A stretch of DNA of 64,000 bases from Alphaproteobacteria bacterium (GTDB taxonomy: Bacteria; Pseudomonadota; Alphaproteobacteria; Micavibrionales; Micavibrionaceae). A program made the position numbers and the translations under genes. The notes below the pieces were generated by a model, which searched no databases, was not told where the DNA came from, and saw only the letters and a program-made list of their open reading frames with translations. Within the stretch, counting starts at the first letter, position 1, and each line of letters opens with the position of its first letter. Positions 32,294-41,933 of the stretch are shown here, in pieces. The stretch spans positions 1-64,000 of the forward strand of contig JAUIIA010000011.1 in the NCBI GenBank assembly GCA_030432025.1, given 5' to 3'.

Positions 32294-33733
32294 ATGTTAT
32301 TCAATTCCCTGGAATTTTTACTGCTCTTTGTGCCGCTGTGTGTTTGCAGCTTTTATATACTTGCGCGTTTTTCCCAAAAAGCGGCGTTGTTAAACCTCGT
32401 ATTTTTCTCTCTGGTTTTCTATTCCGTCTGGAATCCGTATTACCTTGCCCTGCTCGTCTCCTCTATTTCTGTTAACTATATTTTGGGTGGTTTGCTGCAG
32501 AAGCATCAATCGAAACTGTTGCTTGCGTTTGCTGTCACGGCCAATCTCGGTAGCATCGCCTATTTCAAATATCTGGATTTTTTGATCGGGACATCGAACA
32601 GCTTGTTTGAAACTGAATGGACTTTACAGCACGTCATACTGCCGCTCGGGATTTCGTTTTTTACGTTCCAGCAAATTTCCTATGTCATTGAATGTTACCG
32701 CGGAGAGATCAAGGATCGAGACTTTAAGTCATACGCGTTATTCGTCTCATTCTTTCCTCAACTGATCGCCGGACCGATTGTCCGGTTTCAGGAAATCTCT
32801 CATCAGTTTCTGGACAAGACATTTGGTCAGGTGAATTGGACCAAGATATTGCTCGGCCTAATTATCTTTTCTATCGGTCTATCCAAGAAAGTGTTTCTAG
32901 CTGATGATATAGCGGCGCAGGCAACTCCGATTTTCGCTAAGGCAGATGCTGGCGAAACGCTAACATTTTTGGAGGCTTGGTTCGGGAGTATCTCCTACAG
33001 CTTCCAGATTTATTTCGATTTCTCGGCTTACAGTGACATGGCGATTGGTTTGGGGCTTATGCTTGGGCTTACTTTGCCCGTTAACTTCCTATCCCCTTAC
33101 AAGGCGACGAACATAATCGACTTCTGGCGTACATGGCATATCACCCTGTCCCGCTTCTTACGCGACTATCTGTATTTCCCCCTTGGTGGAAACCGTGACG
33201 GCAAGTTTAGACGTTATACAAACCTGATGATCGTGATGCTGCTTGGTGGTCTGTGGCACGGCGCCAGTTGGAATTTCGTTATCTGGGGCGGCATTCATGG
33301 TGCCTATCTGATGATCAACCACGGTGTACGTCTTGTGTCCGCAAAGCGCGGAAAGCCCTTCATCAGTAATGCTGTAATTAACGTCGCATTAACCTTTATT
33401 TGCGTCACCTTGGCTTGGGTCTTTTTCCGTGCCGAGACTTTAGATGGTGCGCTTCACATGGCCTATGTGATGATTACACCGCCCGATTGGGAGCAGTTCT
33501 CCGCCAAAATGATCCTGTTGCCTAAACTGGCATATCTGTTGTTACCTTGTGCCGTTGTGACATGGCTGATGCCGAACTCCATTCAAATTATGGAAGCCTT
33601 GGAAAAACGCATACAGCAGCCCGAACAGTTCAATTTAAAAATACCGACAGCTCTGGCGGCATTCGGTTTTTCAATGTGCGTCTACTTCATCTTTGCGGGT
33701 GTCTATAGTGAATTCATTTACTTTCAGTTCTAA
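32294..33733 (+). CDS. MBOAT family O-acyltransferase (AlgI/DltB-like)
   Basis: 479 aa, polytopic, opening with the characteristic MLFNSLEFLLLF. The conserved segments are ISFFTFQQISYVIE, WRTWHITLSRFLRDY and LLGGLWHGASWNFVIWG; the His of LWHGAS is the family's catalytic histidine. These proteins pass an acyl (often acetyl) group across the membrane onto an exported polymer, as AlgI does for alginate and DltB for teichoic acid. The gene following 9 bases later encodes the SGNH-like partner, the usual arrangement. No polymerase gene is nearby, so the acceptor is unknown. Confidence 0.92.
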   Translation: MLFNSLEFLLLFVPLCVCSFYILARFSQKAALLNLVFFSLVFYSVWNPYYLALLVSSISVNYILGGLLQKHQSKLLLAFAVTANLGSIAYFKYLDFLIGTSNSLFETEWTLQHVILPLGISFFTFQQISYVIECYRGEIKDRDFKSYALFVSFFPQLIAGPIVRFQEISHQFLDKTFGQVNWTKILLGLIIFSIGLSKKVFLADDIAAQATPIFAKADAGETLTFLEAWFGSISYSFQIYFDFSAYSDMAIGLGLMLGLTLPVNFLSPYKATNIIDFWRTWHITLSRFLRDYLYFPLGGNRDGKFRRYTNLMIVMLLGGLWHGASWNFVIWGGIHGAYLMINHGVRLVSAKRGKPFISNAVINVALTFICVTLAWVFFRAETLDGALHMAYVMITPPDWEQFSAKMILLPKLAYLLLPCAVVTWLMPNSIQIMEALEKRIQQPEQFNLKIPTALAAFGFSMCVYFIFAGVYSEFIYFQF

Positions 33734-33742
33734 AGAGGTTTT

Positions 33743-34678
33743 GTGAGCAAGGAGATAGCAGAAAGCAAAAAGAATACGGTCCTGTTTATCGGGATCGTCG
33801 CTTTTATGCTGATCACCCTAATCGTTATCTCGGAGCTGTTCTTGCGGCTCGTCGTCGCACCTTCGGACAATTTCTATAAGCAGCTCAATTTTTATCACAG
33901 CGTTGAGAATGTTGATATCGCCGCGTTCGGAGATTCCCGCATGTCTCAAGGGTTTTATCCGGAAGACGGCAGCCGCGTAGTCAACCTTGCCTATGCCAGT
34001 GAGAATTTCGAGCAGATAGCACAGAAGATTGATTATTTCCTGCAAACCAAGCATGCCGATAAAATCATCCTGCAAGTCGGACATCACATGTTTGCGGATT
34101 ACCGTTTCGATGATGACCGACGTGATTACAGCGTTTTCTTTTCACCCGAGCAGCCATGGCGGAAGCAATTGCACCTGCAGGACCCGGAGCTGCGTGGTCA
34201 GCTGTTGAATTACTGGCAGCTGTTTTTCCTCGCAGGTTTTAAAATTCCAAACCAATCGAGTTTTTCGGATAACGGTGCGGTTTTACTGGATATGGAGATG
34301 ACGATACCACCGACCGAGGATCAATTTTATTACCGCAAGGAGAGAATTGCCGAACACATACTTAAAGACGGCTTTGAAAGCCGTGAGACCTGGGACATCC
34401 TGCGTAAAACAATTCAGCGTATTAAAGCTGAAAACGTACCCCTTTGTCTTGTGTCATTTCCTGTTACTGCTTTTTACAGCGAGCCTGTATATGAGCTGGA
34501 ACATACCGTCTCTGCCTTTAAAAAGATCGAAGAATTAGCGGCAGAAGAAAAGGTGCCGTATTTGATGTATTGGGATTATTACGAGGATGAGCCGACTTAC
34601 TTCAGAAATCTGGATCACCTGAACAAAACAGGCGCTCGTGAGTTTGCTAACGATTTAATTGATGATTGCGGCTTTTAA
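33743..34678 (+). CDS. membrane-anchored SGNH-like partner of the MBOAT protein
   Basis: 311 aa with a GTG start. One N-terminal membrane helix (VLFIGIVAFMLITLIVIS) places the rest outside the cytoplasmic membrane. AAFGDSRMSQG (Ser65) matches the G-D-S block of SGNH esterases/acyltransferases, and the end has LDHLNKTGA with the likely catalytic Asp/His. This is the layout of AlgJ/AlgX or DltD partners that receive the acyl group. Linked to the MBOAT gene. Its stop overlaps the convergent response regulator gene by 4 bases. Confidence 0.78.
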   Translation: MSKEIAESKKNTVLFIGIVAFMLITLIVISELFLRLVVAPSDNFYKQLNFYHSVENVDIAAFGDSRMSQGFYPEDGSRVVNLAYASENFEQIAQKIDYFLQTKHADKIILQVGHHMFADYRFDDDRRDYSVFFSPEQPWRKQLHLQDPELRGQLLNYWQLFFLAGFKIPNQSSFSDNGAVLLDMEMTIPPTEDQFYYRKERIAEHILKDGFESRETWDILRKTIQRIKAENVPLCLVSFPVTAFYSEPVYELEHTVSAFKKIEELAAEEKVPYLMYWDYYEDEPTYFRNLDHLNKTGAREFANDLIDDCGF

Positions 34679-35070
34679 CTCTTCTCACCAGCTATTTTAG
34701 CTAGAGTTTCCAAGTGCTCAGCGGTCAGCGGTTTCTCGAAATACTTGTTCACCACGCTATATGTCATCGCCTTATCCTTATCCGTTGTTTGGGATGAAGA
34801 CGTAACCATTGTGACAATTACGTGATCGTTTTCATTATACTGCTCTTGATACAAGTCGAGAAATTGAAAGCCGTTAATGCGCGGCATATTGATATCCATA
34901 AGAATGACATCAATTTTTTCTGCAGCCCCCGCATTAAGCAACTCCATGGCTTCCTGCCCGCCATACGCGGATGTGACATCAATTTCCGGATCGAAGACTT
35001 CAATGATGGATTTAAAAAGAAACTGCTCTGCCTCGCTATCATCAATAAGCAGGATGTTTTTTAAGCTCAT
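34675..35070 (-). CDS. single-domain response regulator (CheY-like receiver)
   Basis: 131 aa consisting of one receiver domain: acidic pair DD at 10-11, phosphorylated Asp59 in VILMDINMP, a Thr/Ser region (VTSSS) and the conserved Lys in YFEKPLT. No output domain, so it acts by protein contact or in a phosphorelay. The partner kinase is not in the window. It follows the ABC-F gene after 3 bases and is probably transcribed with it. Confidence 0.88.
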   Translation of the reverse strand: MSLKNILLIDDSEAEQFLFKSIIEVFDPEIDVTSAYGGQEAMELLNAGAAEKIDVILMDINMPRINGFQFLDLYQEQYNENDHVIVTMVTSSSQTTDKDKAMTYSVVNKYFEKPLTAEHLETLAKIAGEKS

Positions 35071-35073
35071 AAG

Positions 35074-36912
35074 TTATCCTTCGGCTTCTTCTTTCATCTC
35101 GGCTAGCTCCAGCCACCTTGTTTCATAACGCTCCAGTTTTGCCTTCGTATCGCTTAAGTCCCGGGTAACCTCGTGGAAACCGTCGGGGTCTTCCATATAG
35201 AACTCATTTACCGATAATCTCTCGGTGTATTCTGCGATCTCTTTTTCGGCTTTTTCTATCTTTTTGGGGAGCTGTTTAAACTCATGCTCTAATTTATACG
35301 TCAATTTTTTAGGTTTGGATGCTTTTTTAGTGCTCTCTTTTTGTTTTGGCTGTGGCTTTTTATTTGGCGTGTCTTCCTTTCCAGTGCCGTTTTTCTTCTC
35401 CAGATAATCGCTGTAACCGCCAATAACAGTCTCAACCTTACCCTCACCTTCGAATGCCAGTATCTTAGTGACAGTCTGATCAAGGAAGTCACGATCGTGA
35501 GAAACGACCAGCAATGTGCCCTTATATTGCATAAGGATGTCCTCGAGCATATCAAGCGTATCCATATCCAGATCGTTTGTCGGTTCATCGAGGATCAGAC
35601 ATGTTTTAGGGTTAGCCAATATTTTCGCGAGCATAAGACGGTTTTTTTGTCCACCTGAAAGCTGGCTGACTTTATCTTGCGCCCGTGAAGGGTCAAACAT
35701 GAAGTCTTTGAGGTAACCGCAAACATGCCGTTGCTTACCCATCACATCAATATAATCTCCACCACCAGGGCAGAGAGTTTTCTTTAGTGAGTCTGTCGGG
35801 TCGAGGTCGCTGCGTTTTTGGTCAAAGTAGGAAAATTCTAGTTCTTTACGGGTTTTCACTCGTCCCTGATCCGGTTCTAGTTCACCCAACAGCATTTTAA
35901 GAAATGTAGTTTTACCTGATCCGTTTTTACCCAGAATACCAATGCGTTCACCGCGTTTTACACGCAAAGAAAACTTGTCGAGAATCTTTATATTCTTGCC
36001 GTTCTCGCTGAATGTCTTATGCACGTTATAGAACTCGCCGACAATTTTAGAGCTAGCATCCGTGTCCTTAATTGGTTCGAATTCAATTTTTTGTGTAGCC
36101 CTGCGGTGTGCCGCTTCGTCAGCTTTTAGCTTGTCGCGCATTTCACGGACAAGTTCCAACCTGCGAACATTGCGTTTACGACGGGCTTTGACGCCACGGC
36201 TGGCCCATTCGACTTCCTGAGCAACTATGGATTTACGATTTTTCAGTTCACGTGCTTCTTGGTCCAACAACATTTCCGACCACTCGTCGAAATACTTAAA
36301 GCCACGTGGACTGACTTTTAATTCACCACGGTCAAGCCAGAATACCTGATTTGTAATGTTCGCCAAAAACGTACGGTCGTGGGAAATTACAAGCAATGTT
36401 CCGCGATAACCATTCAAGTATTCCTCAAGCCATTCGATCGCCTCCAGATCCAAGTGGTTTGTCGGCTCATCAAGTAACAGAATATCGGGCTCCTCGACCA
36501 ATGCACGCGCTAATCCCGCTCGGCGCAACTGACCACCTGACAGGCGTGTCATTTTAGCGTTAACATCCAGTTGTAGGGCCTCGGCCACGATATCCACTTT
36601 GTATCCATGGAGCTCCCGCTCCTCGTCCTGAATTTCCTCGAATATGTATTCGAAAACCGTTTCGCCTTCTTTCGGAACAATATCTTGTCGCAGGTATCCA
36701 ATCGTTGTACCCGGCTCTTCCCAACGCTCCCCGTCATCAAGTTCTTGAGCGCCTGTGATGATGTTCATCAGCGTCGACTTGCCTGCTCCGTTTTTACCGA
36801 CCAAAGCAATACGAACGCCTTCATGGATATTGAAGTCGAGATTTTCAAACAGCGGTTCTTCACTGTAACGCACCATTGCGTCTTTTACGGATAAGAGGAG
36901 TTGTTGAACCAT
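35074..36912 (-). CDS. ABC-F ATPase, Uup-like
   Basis: 612 aa with two ABC ATPase domains and no membrane part. First domain: GKNGAGKST, LSGGQLRRAGLARAL and DEPTNHLD. Second: GKNGSGKTT, LSGGQKNRLMLAKIL and DEPTNDLD. A linker rich in charged helices joins them, and the C-terminus has a Lys-rich spacer followed by a coiled coil (about 530-610), the hallmark of Uup. Known: Uup binds DNA and ribosomes and is linked to transposon excision and translation quality control. It is 3 bases after the MBL hydrolase gene. Confidence 0.9.
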   Translation of the reverse strand: MVQQLLLSVKDAMVRYSEEPLFENLDFNIHEGVRIALVGKNGAGKSTLMNIITGAQELDDGERWEEPGTTIGYLRQDIVPKEGETVFEYIFEEIQDEERELHGYKVDIVAEALQLDVNAKMTRLSGGQLRRAGLARALVEEPDILLLDEPTNHLDLEAIEWLEEYLNGYRGTLLVISHDRTFLANITNQVFWLDRGELKVSPRGFKYFDEWSEMLLDQEARELKNRKSIVAQEVEWASRGVKARRKRNVRRLELVREMRDKLKADEAAHRRATQKIEFEPIKDTDASSKIVGEFYNVHKTFSENGKNIKILDKFSLRVKRGERIGILGKNGSGKTTFLKMLLGELEPDQGRVKTRKELEFSYFDQKRSDLDPTDSLKKTLCPGGGDYIDVMGKQRHVCGYLKDFMFDPSRAQDKVSQLSGGQKNRLMLAKILANPKTCLILDEPTNDLDMDTLDMLEDILMQYKGTLLVVSHDRDFLDQTVTKILAFEGEGKVETVIGGYSDYLEKKNGTGKEDTPNKKPQPKQKESTKKASKPKKLTYKLEHEFKQLPKKIEKAEKEIAEYTERLSVNEFYMEDPDGFHEVTRDLSDTKAKLERYETRWLELAEMKEEAEG

Positions 36913-36915
36913 GAT

Positions 36916-37710
36916 TTAAGCAGCGAAAGAGAGTTTGAGACCGTCATAGGCGGGTTTGTACCCCTCTTTTAGCTCCTCACAAAGTGTTTTGTAATCCATA
37001 GCGAGTGTCAGACTAGTCAGGTAAACCTGTTCCGCTCCGATTTGTGCATTCAGGTCGTATATTTTCTGCAAATGCGCATGGACTTTGTTCTCCGTATAAT
37101 TATATCCGGCGGCATCTACCAGCCATGTTTTCACGCCTTTGAGGGTTTCAACGGCCGTTTCGTCGAGGTCAACAATATCGACACTGTAGGCAAAGTCACC
37201 AAAGCGGTAACCGACGCTGTTGACTGTGCCGTGATCCTGAACAAACGGGATGAATTCCAGATCCATGAATTGCTGGGATTTACCGAAAGCCTCCTCGTCC
37301 ATCACATGCGGCTCCAGCACAGGTGGATAAAGATTGCTTTGCCAGCCATTGAACAGGTACGGAAAACGGTGGCGAAGGTCTTCTAATGTCTCAAGGTCGC
37401 TATAGAACGGCACCATCTTTTCATTGCGGTATTTAATCAGGCGAAGCTCATCAATGCCATTGACGTGATCGCTGTGCGCATGGGTGAAGAATGCACCATC
37501 CAGATGGTTGATATCCTCACGGTTTATCTGTGTGCGGAAGTCAGGACCTGTATCAATAACGATGCTGGTGCTTTTGTACTTGATAAAAATGCTGGAACGC
37601 GTACGGGCATTTTTCGGGTCAGCGGGATCGCATTTCCCCCAAAAATTGCCGATTGCCGGAACTCCCGTCGAATTCCCGCATCCCAATACAATGATTTCCC
37701 CGTTGCTCAT
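36916..37710 (-). CDS. PhnP-like metallo-beta-lactamase fold hydrolase
   Basis: 264 aa. The opening GCGNSTGVPAIGN and the metal motif FTHAHSDHVNGIDELR fit the PhnP group of cyclic phosphodiesterases. Downstream metal ligands are present in VQDHGTVNS and YSVDIVDLD. Widespread in alphaproteobacteria directly after tatD, as here, where its start overlaps the tatD stop (ATGA). PhnP opens 5-phosphoribosyl 1,2-cyclic phosphate, but no phn genes are nearby, so the true substrate is open. Confidence 0.85.
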   Translation of the reverse strand: MSNGEIIVLGCGNSTGVPAIGNFWGKCDPADPKNARTRSSIFIKYKSTSIVIDTGPDFRTQINREDINHLDGAFFTHAHSDHVNGIDELRLIKYRNEKMVPFYSDLETLEDLRHRFPYLFNGWQSNLYPPVLEPHVMDEEAFGKSQQFMDLEFIPFVQDHGTVNSVGYRFGDFAYSVDIVDLDETAVETLKGVKTWLVDAAGYNYTENKVHAHLQKIYDLNAQIGAEQVYLTSLTLAMDYKTLCEELKEGYKPAYDGLKLSFAA

Positions 37711-38498
37711 TTTTTTGCTCTGCTAAATAGCGTGTAAAAATTATCCGTCGTCTGTTTGGCAAAGTCGGTCGTTTCCACACCACGTAGCTCCGCCAGAAAT
37801 TCACCTGTGTGTTTAACATAGGCCGGCGTATTCATTTTGCCACGATGAGGCGTGGGTGCAAGGAAAGGTGCGTCAGTTTCCACGAGGATTTTATCGGCAG
37901 GAACATCCACGGCAATATCGCGTATTTCCTGCGCGTTTTTGAAAGTGACCATACCGGAAAAAGAAACATAAAAACCAAGGTCTAAGCCCGTTTCGGCAAG
38001 CTTTCTTCCCGAACTGAAACTATGCAGCACACCTTTTAACGGAGTGCCCTTCCCCTCTTCCACGAGGATCTGTGCGATATCTTCGTCGGCATCCCGTGCG
38101 TGCACGACCAAGGGTAGATCGGTCTCGATACAAGCGCGGATATGTTTGCGAAAGCTTTCAGCCTGTTGATCACGCGGGGCGAAGTCGTAGTAATAATCCA
38201 GTCCGCTTTCACCAATGCCAACGATATTCGGGTCACTGTTGGCTTTTTCGACAAGCTCTTCGAGTGTAACAGCCTGCTCTGCTTCATCACCTGCGCTATG
38301 GGGGTGCGTACCAATGGTGCACCAGATTTTGTCATGGCCTTGCGCAATATTCAGGAGTGACGGGAATTCATCGGATATGCGGCAGCAGATGCTGACCATT
38401 GCATCCGTTTCATCAGCAACAGCTTCATCCGCCACTATGTGCGGATCCGCACCTTCGAAGCGCTCATGGTTTAGGTGGCAGTGGGAGTCGATCCACAT
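37707..38498 (-). CDS. TatD family metal-dependent DNase/hydrolase
   Basis: 263 aa. The metal site begins with WIDSHCHLN, followed by GESGLDYYY, LVVHARDA, GVLHSFSSG and ILVETDAPFLAPTPHRGK, the standard TatD series. TatD proteins show 3'-5' exonuclease activity and act in DNA repair or quality control. The ATG overlaps the metG stop by 1 base (TAATG) and the gene order metG-tatD-MBL is typical. Confidence 0.92.
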   Translation of the reverse strand: MWIDSHCHLNHERFEGADPHIVADEAVADETDAMVSICCRISDEFPSLLNIAQGHDKIWCTIGTHPHSAGDEAEQAVTLEELVEKANSDPNIVGIGESGLDYYYDFAPRDQQAESFRKHIRACIETDLPLVVHARDADEDIAQILVEEGKGTPLKGVLHSFSSGRKLAETGLDLGFYVSFSGMVTFKNAQEIRDIAVDVPADKILVETDAPFLAPTPHRGKMNTPAYVKHTGEFLAELRGVETTDFAKQTTDNFYTLFSRAKK

Positions 38499-40078
38499 TA
38501 GCCTGCCGCCTGCTGCGCTTCCGGTTCGTCAACGATGCGCGGGAAAACGCCTTCGGGTTTATCAATGGCCGTTCCGGCTTTCAAAGCGTAGTCGGCAGAG
38601 ATGTTTGCAAATTCACGTTGGTCGGCTGGCACTTTCAATTGATCCAGCATCTTGGCCGCAGATTCAGGCGTAACCGGCTGCACGGCGATGGCCAGACAAC
38701 GAATTACATCAGCCAGAACGTACAGCACAGTTTCCATGCGTTTTGGGTCTTCTTTCTTGAGTACCCACGGGGCTTGCTCATCAATATAGGCGTTCGCATC
38801 GGAAACGGCACGCCAAATGGCCTCGAGCATGCGGTGCATTTTGAATTCATGCGCCGCTTTTTGCATTTCGGGTAGCATCTGATTATATGCCTTATCCAAC
38901 AATGCCTTATCAGCATCTGTTAGGTTTTCACTTTCAGGATATGCACCATCGCAGTTCTTGTGGATCATGGATAACGTACGTTGCGCCAAGTTTCCGAGAC
39001 CATTAGCGAGATCGGCGTTAATGCGTGTTACGGCTTGTTCATGGCTGAAATTGCCGTCCTGCCCGTGCGGGATCTCACGCATCAGGAAATAACGGATTTG
39101 ATCCAGACCATAAGTTTCAACCAAGCCATCAGGTGAAAGAACGTTACCGATGGATTTAGACATCTTCTCACCCTGCACATTGATAAAGCCATGCGCAAAC
39201 ACAGTTTCAGGCAGATCAATTTCCGCAGACATCAAGAATGCCGGCCAGTAAATGCAGTGGAAACGGGTGATGTCCTTACCGATCACGTGATATTGCGCCG
39301 GCCAGTATTTCTTATAGCTATCAGAGCCCGTATCAGGGTAACCAACACCGGTAATGTAGTTCGTCAGTGCATCAAGCCACACATACATGACATGGTCGTC
39401 ATCGTTCGGCACGGGAATACCCCAGTGGAGGCGGCTTTTGTGGCGCGAGATGGATAGATCCTTCAGTCCGCCTTCTTGTTTCACGAAAGAAATGATTTCG
39501 TTACGACGCGATTCAGGTGCAATGAATTCAGGATGCTTCTCATAGAATTCAAGTAACTTGTCAGTATATTCCGATAACTTAAAGAAATAACTACCTTCTT
39601 CGACCCATTCCACAGGTGTGCCATTGGGCGTAAATTTGGTGCCGTCTTCGGCGGTGCGCAATTCGTCTTCGGTAAAATAGGCTTCCTCACGAACTGAATA
39701 CCAGCCTTCATACTGGCCCAGATAGATATCGCCTTTATCATACAAACGCTGCCAAATAGCTTGCGAAGCGGCGTAGTGACGCTCTTCGGATGTGCGAATA
39801 AAGTCATCGTTGGAGATGTTCAATGTTTTGGTCATGGCTTCGAATGTGGCGGCATTCTTATCGGCGAACTCTTTCGGCTCCATGCCGTTTTCAGCCGCGG
39901 TTTTGGCGACCTTCTCACCATGTTCGTCAGTTCCGGTTAGGAACATGACATCACGGCCGTCCAGACGTTTGAAACGGGCCATGACATCGGTCAGAATGAC
40001 CTCGTAGGCGTGGCCCAGATGCGGGACGCCATTCACGTATGAAATTGCAGTGGTGATGTAAAAAGGCTCTTTCGCCAT
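38498..40078 (-). CDS. metG: methionyl-tRNA synthetase
   Basis: 526 aa, a class I synthetase charging tRNA-Met. HLGH in SYVNGVPHLGHAYE and KMSKS in QGEKMSKSIGN are intact. The insertion after GWYSVREEAYF lacks the zinc-binding Cys pairs, so it is the zinc-free type, and there is no C-terminal tRNA-binding domain. It is followed directly by tatD and preceded by holB, a standard replication/translation gene set. Confidence 0.97.
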   Translation of the reverse strand: MAKEPFYITTAISYVNGVPHLGHAYEVILTDVMARFKRLDGRDVMFLTGTDEHGEKVAKTAAENGMEPKEFADKNAATFEAMTKTLNISNDDFIRTSEERHYAASQAIWQRLYDKGDIYLGQYEGWYSVREEAYFTEDELRTAEDGTKFTPNGTPVEWVEEGSYFFKLSEYTDKLLEFYEKHPEFIAPESRRNEIISFVKQEGGLKDLSISRHKSRLHWGIPVPNDDDHVMYVWLDALTNYITGVGYPDTGSDSYKKYWPAQYHVIGKDITRFHCIYWPAFLMSAEIDLPETVFAHGFINVQGEKMSKSIGNVLSPDGLVETYGLDQIRYFLMREIPHGQDGNFSHEQAVTRINADLANGLGNLAQRTLSMIHKNCDGAYPESENLTDADKALLDKAYNQMLPEMQKAAHEFKMHRMLEAIWRAVSDANAYIDEQAPWVLKKEDPKRMETVLYVLADVIRCLAIAVQPVTPESAAKMLDQLKVPADQREFANISADYALKAGTAIDKPEGVFPRIVDEPEAQQAAG

Positions 40079-40104
40079 ATGTCTAACTTCTCTTTTAAAA
40101 CGCT

Positions 40105-41271
40105 TTAAGCGCTTTCCATGATCATAAACGCACTGAGTACGGATTGGCGCTTATCGAGGTTTGAGCGCTCGACCGTGTCGAAATGCGTCTTAAGGTTCTC
40201 ACAAATTTCGAGCAGGCTTTCAAGAGAAGATTGACGATAGAGCTTTTGCATAGGCTCGATATGCAGCACCTTAGAGGCGATTTCACGCCCCCGTGCCTTG
40301 GCCGTGATCATCTGGTTAAACATCCATGGCAACAGGATTGTGAAGCTGTTATACGCGCTTTTAGCATTCGCATTACCGAGTTGATCCGCGAGCACGTGAA
40401 TATCGGGCCATGAGTAATTAGGCCAGTTCTCAAACATGGTCAGGATAAGTGTTAATGTGTCGAGACCGCCCTGCTCTATATATTCCAGAGCCGCGCCTAT
40501 ACTGCCGTCCGAGAGATGGTACAGTGTATCGAACTGATGCTGGTCAAGGTCATACCCCTGCATTTGAAGCAGTTCACGGAAATGTTCGACGCTCACGGTC
40601 TTGAACTGCAGTAGTTGCGTACGGGAACGAATTGTCGGGATCATTGCGCCTAAGCGATGACAAACCAGAATAAGTACAGTGTTGTCAGGTGGCTCCTCCA
40701 GAACCTTCAGGATCGCGTTCTGCGCATTGCGGTTCATGGTATCTGCATCATCGATAATAACGACGCGCCAGCCGCCTTGCTTCGACGCTGTCATACGCAG
40801 GAACGGGATGACTTTGCGGATATCATCAACGGCAACGGCGTCCTTGTATTGATCCTTAGTAGCGTCATAGGCGCGCTCTACGGTCATGAGATCGGGATGA
40901 CCACCTGAAGCAACTTGTCTGAATGTCTGGCTTTGTGGGTCTACGGAGAGGCCTTGGCTTTCCTGTGGTAAATCATCGCCGCCGAACAAGGCATCCTGAT
41001 TAGGGTCATTAGGCTGCTGGTTTAAAATATAGCGCGCAACACGGTACGCGAAGGTTGCCTTTCCTATACCCTTGGGACCTGTAAAAATAAGACCATGCGG
41101 CATACGCCCGGCTTCGAGCTGCTCGAGGATTTTGGCTTCCTGAGTGTCGTGTCCGAACGACAAGGACATCAAGCGAGGATGCGCCAAGCCACTTACAGGC
41201 TCGGCATCCTCAACTATGACCTCTTCAACGCCTTCATCTTCGGGCGCATCGGGTTCACCAAATAAATCCAT
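40105..41271 (-). CDS. holB: DNA polymerase III subunit delta'
   Basis: 388 aa, clamp-loader AAA+ subunit. Walker A-like loop FTGPKGIGKATFAYR, and the segment VVIIDDADTMNRNAQNAILK followed by LEEPP, are characteristic. The usual zinc-binding Cys cluster of delta'/gamma subunits is replaced by an Asp/Asn/Gln-rich loop (LNQQPNDPNQDALFGG). An acidic N-terminal leader precedes the core. Its start overlaps the tmk stop by 1 base, and tmk-holB is a conserved pair. Confidence 0.93.
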   Translation of the reverse strand: MDLFGEPDAPEDEGVEEVIVEDAEPVSGLAHPRLMSLSFGHDTQEAKILEQLEAGRMPHGLIFTGPKGIGKATFAYRVARYILNQQPNDPNQDALFGGDDLPQESQGLSVDPQSQTFRQVASGGHPDLMTVERAYDATKDQYKDAVAVDDIRKVIPFLRMTASKQGGWRVVIIDDADTMNRNAQNAILKVLEEPPDNTVLILVCHRLGAMIPTIRSRTQLLQFKTVSVEHFRELLQMQGYDLDQHQFDTLYHLSDGSIGAALEYIEQGGLDTLTLILTMFENWPNYSWPDIHVLADQLGNANAKSAYNSFTILLPWMFNQMITAKARGREIASKVLHIEPMQKLYRQSSLESLLEICENLKTHFDTVERSNLDKRQSVLSAFMIMESA

Positions 41272-41930
41272 TACGCAGCTACCTTAAGCTTACTCTGTAC
41301 AATCTTTTTAATATCTTCTGTTACCGCATCCAAATCCTGCGTTGCATCGATCACATGACACCGTTCAGCTTCCTGTTTTGCAATTTCCAAAAAGCCATTA
41401 CGGAGGCGTTTGTGAAATTCCAGCTCCATGTTCTCGTATCGGTCTTCCTGACGGTCGAGAACAAATTTCTCACCAGCCAGGCGTCGGTCAGAACGTTTCA
41501 AACCCTCCTCGGGATCTATATCCAGAATAAAAGTCAGATCAGGCACAAAATCATGTACGGCCAGTTTCTGGATTGCGTCGATGTCTTTTAGATCCATCTC
41601 ATGGCCATATCCTTGATAAGCCACAGTGGAGTCCAGAAACCTGTCTGAAATAACAACTTTATCTGTTTCCAACGCGGGCTTGATAACCTTATCCACCAGC
41701 ATTACGCGTGCGGCATTGAACAGCAGCACTTCCGCCATCGGCGTCCAATCTCCTGCGTCGCGTTGTACGATCAAATCGCGGATGGCTTCGGCCTCCGGCG
41801 TACCACCCGGCTCGCGGGTCGTAACGACTTTCTGCCCTTGCTCGATGAGGTATGAAGAAAGACGGTTAATTTGTGTTGTCTTACCGCTGCCCTCGCCGCC
41901 TTCAAATGTAATGAATAAACTCTGACGCAT
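41271..41930 (-). CDS. tmk: thymidylate kinase
   Basis: 219 aa; phosphorylates dTMP to dTDP. P-loop FEGGEGSGKTTQ at residues 9-20, TTREPGGTPEAE, and the DR-x motif in VISDRFLDSTVAYQGYG, all in place. The lid segment follows near residue 145 (KRSDRRLAGEKF). Starts 3 bases after the carboxypeptidase gene stop and overlaps holB by 1 base. Confidence 0.96.
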   Translation of the reverse strand: MRQSLFITFEGGEGSGKTTQINRLSSYLIEQGQKVVTTREPGGTPEAEAIRDLIVQRDAGDWTPMAEVLLFNAARVMLVDKVIKPALETDKVVISDRFLDSTVAYQGYGHEMDLKDIDAIQKLAVHDFVPDLTFILDIDPEEGLKRSDRRLAGEKFVLDRQEDRYENMELEFHKRLRNGFLEIAKQEAERCHVIDATQDLDAVTEDIKKIVQSKLKVAA

Positions 41931-41933
41931 GTT

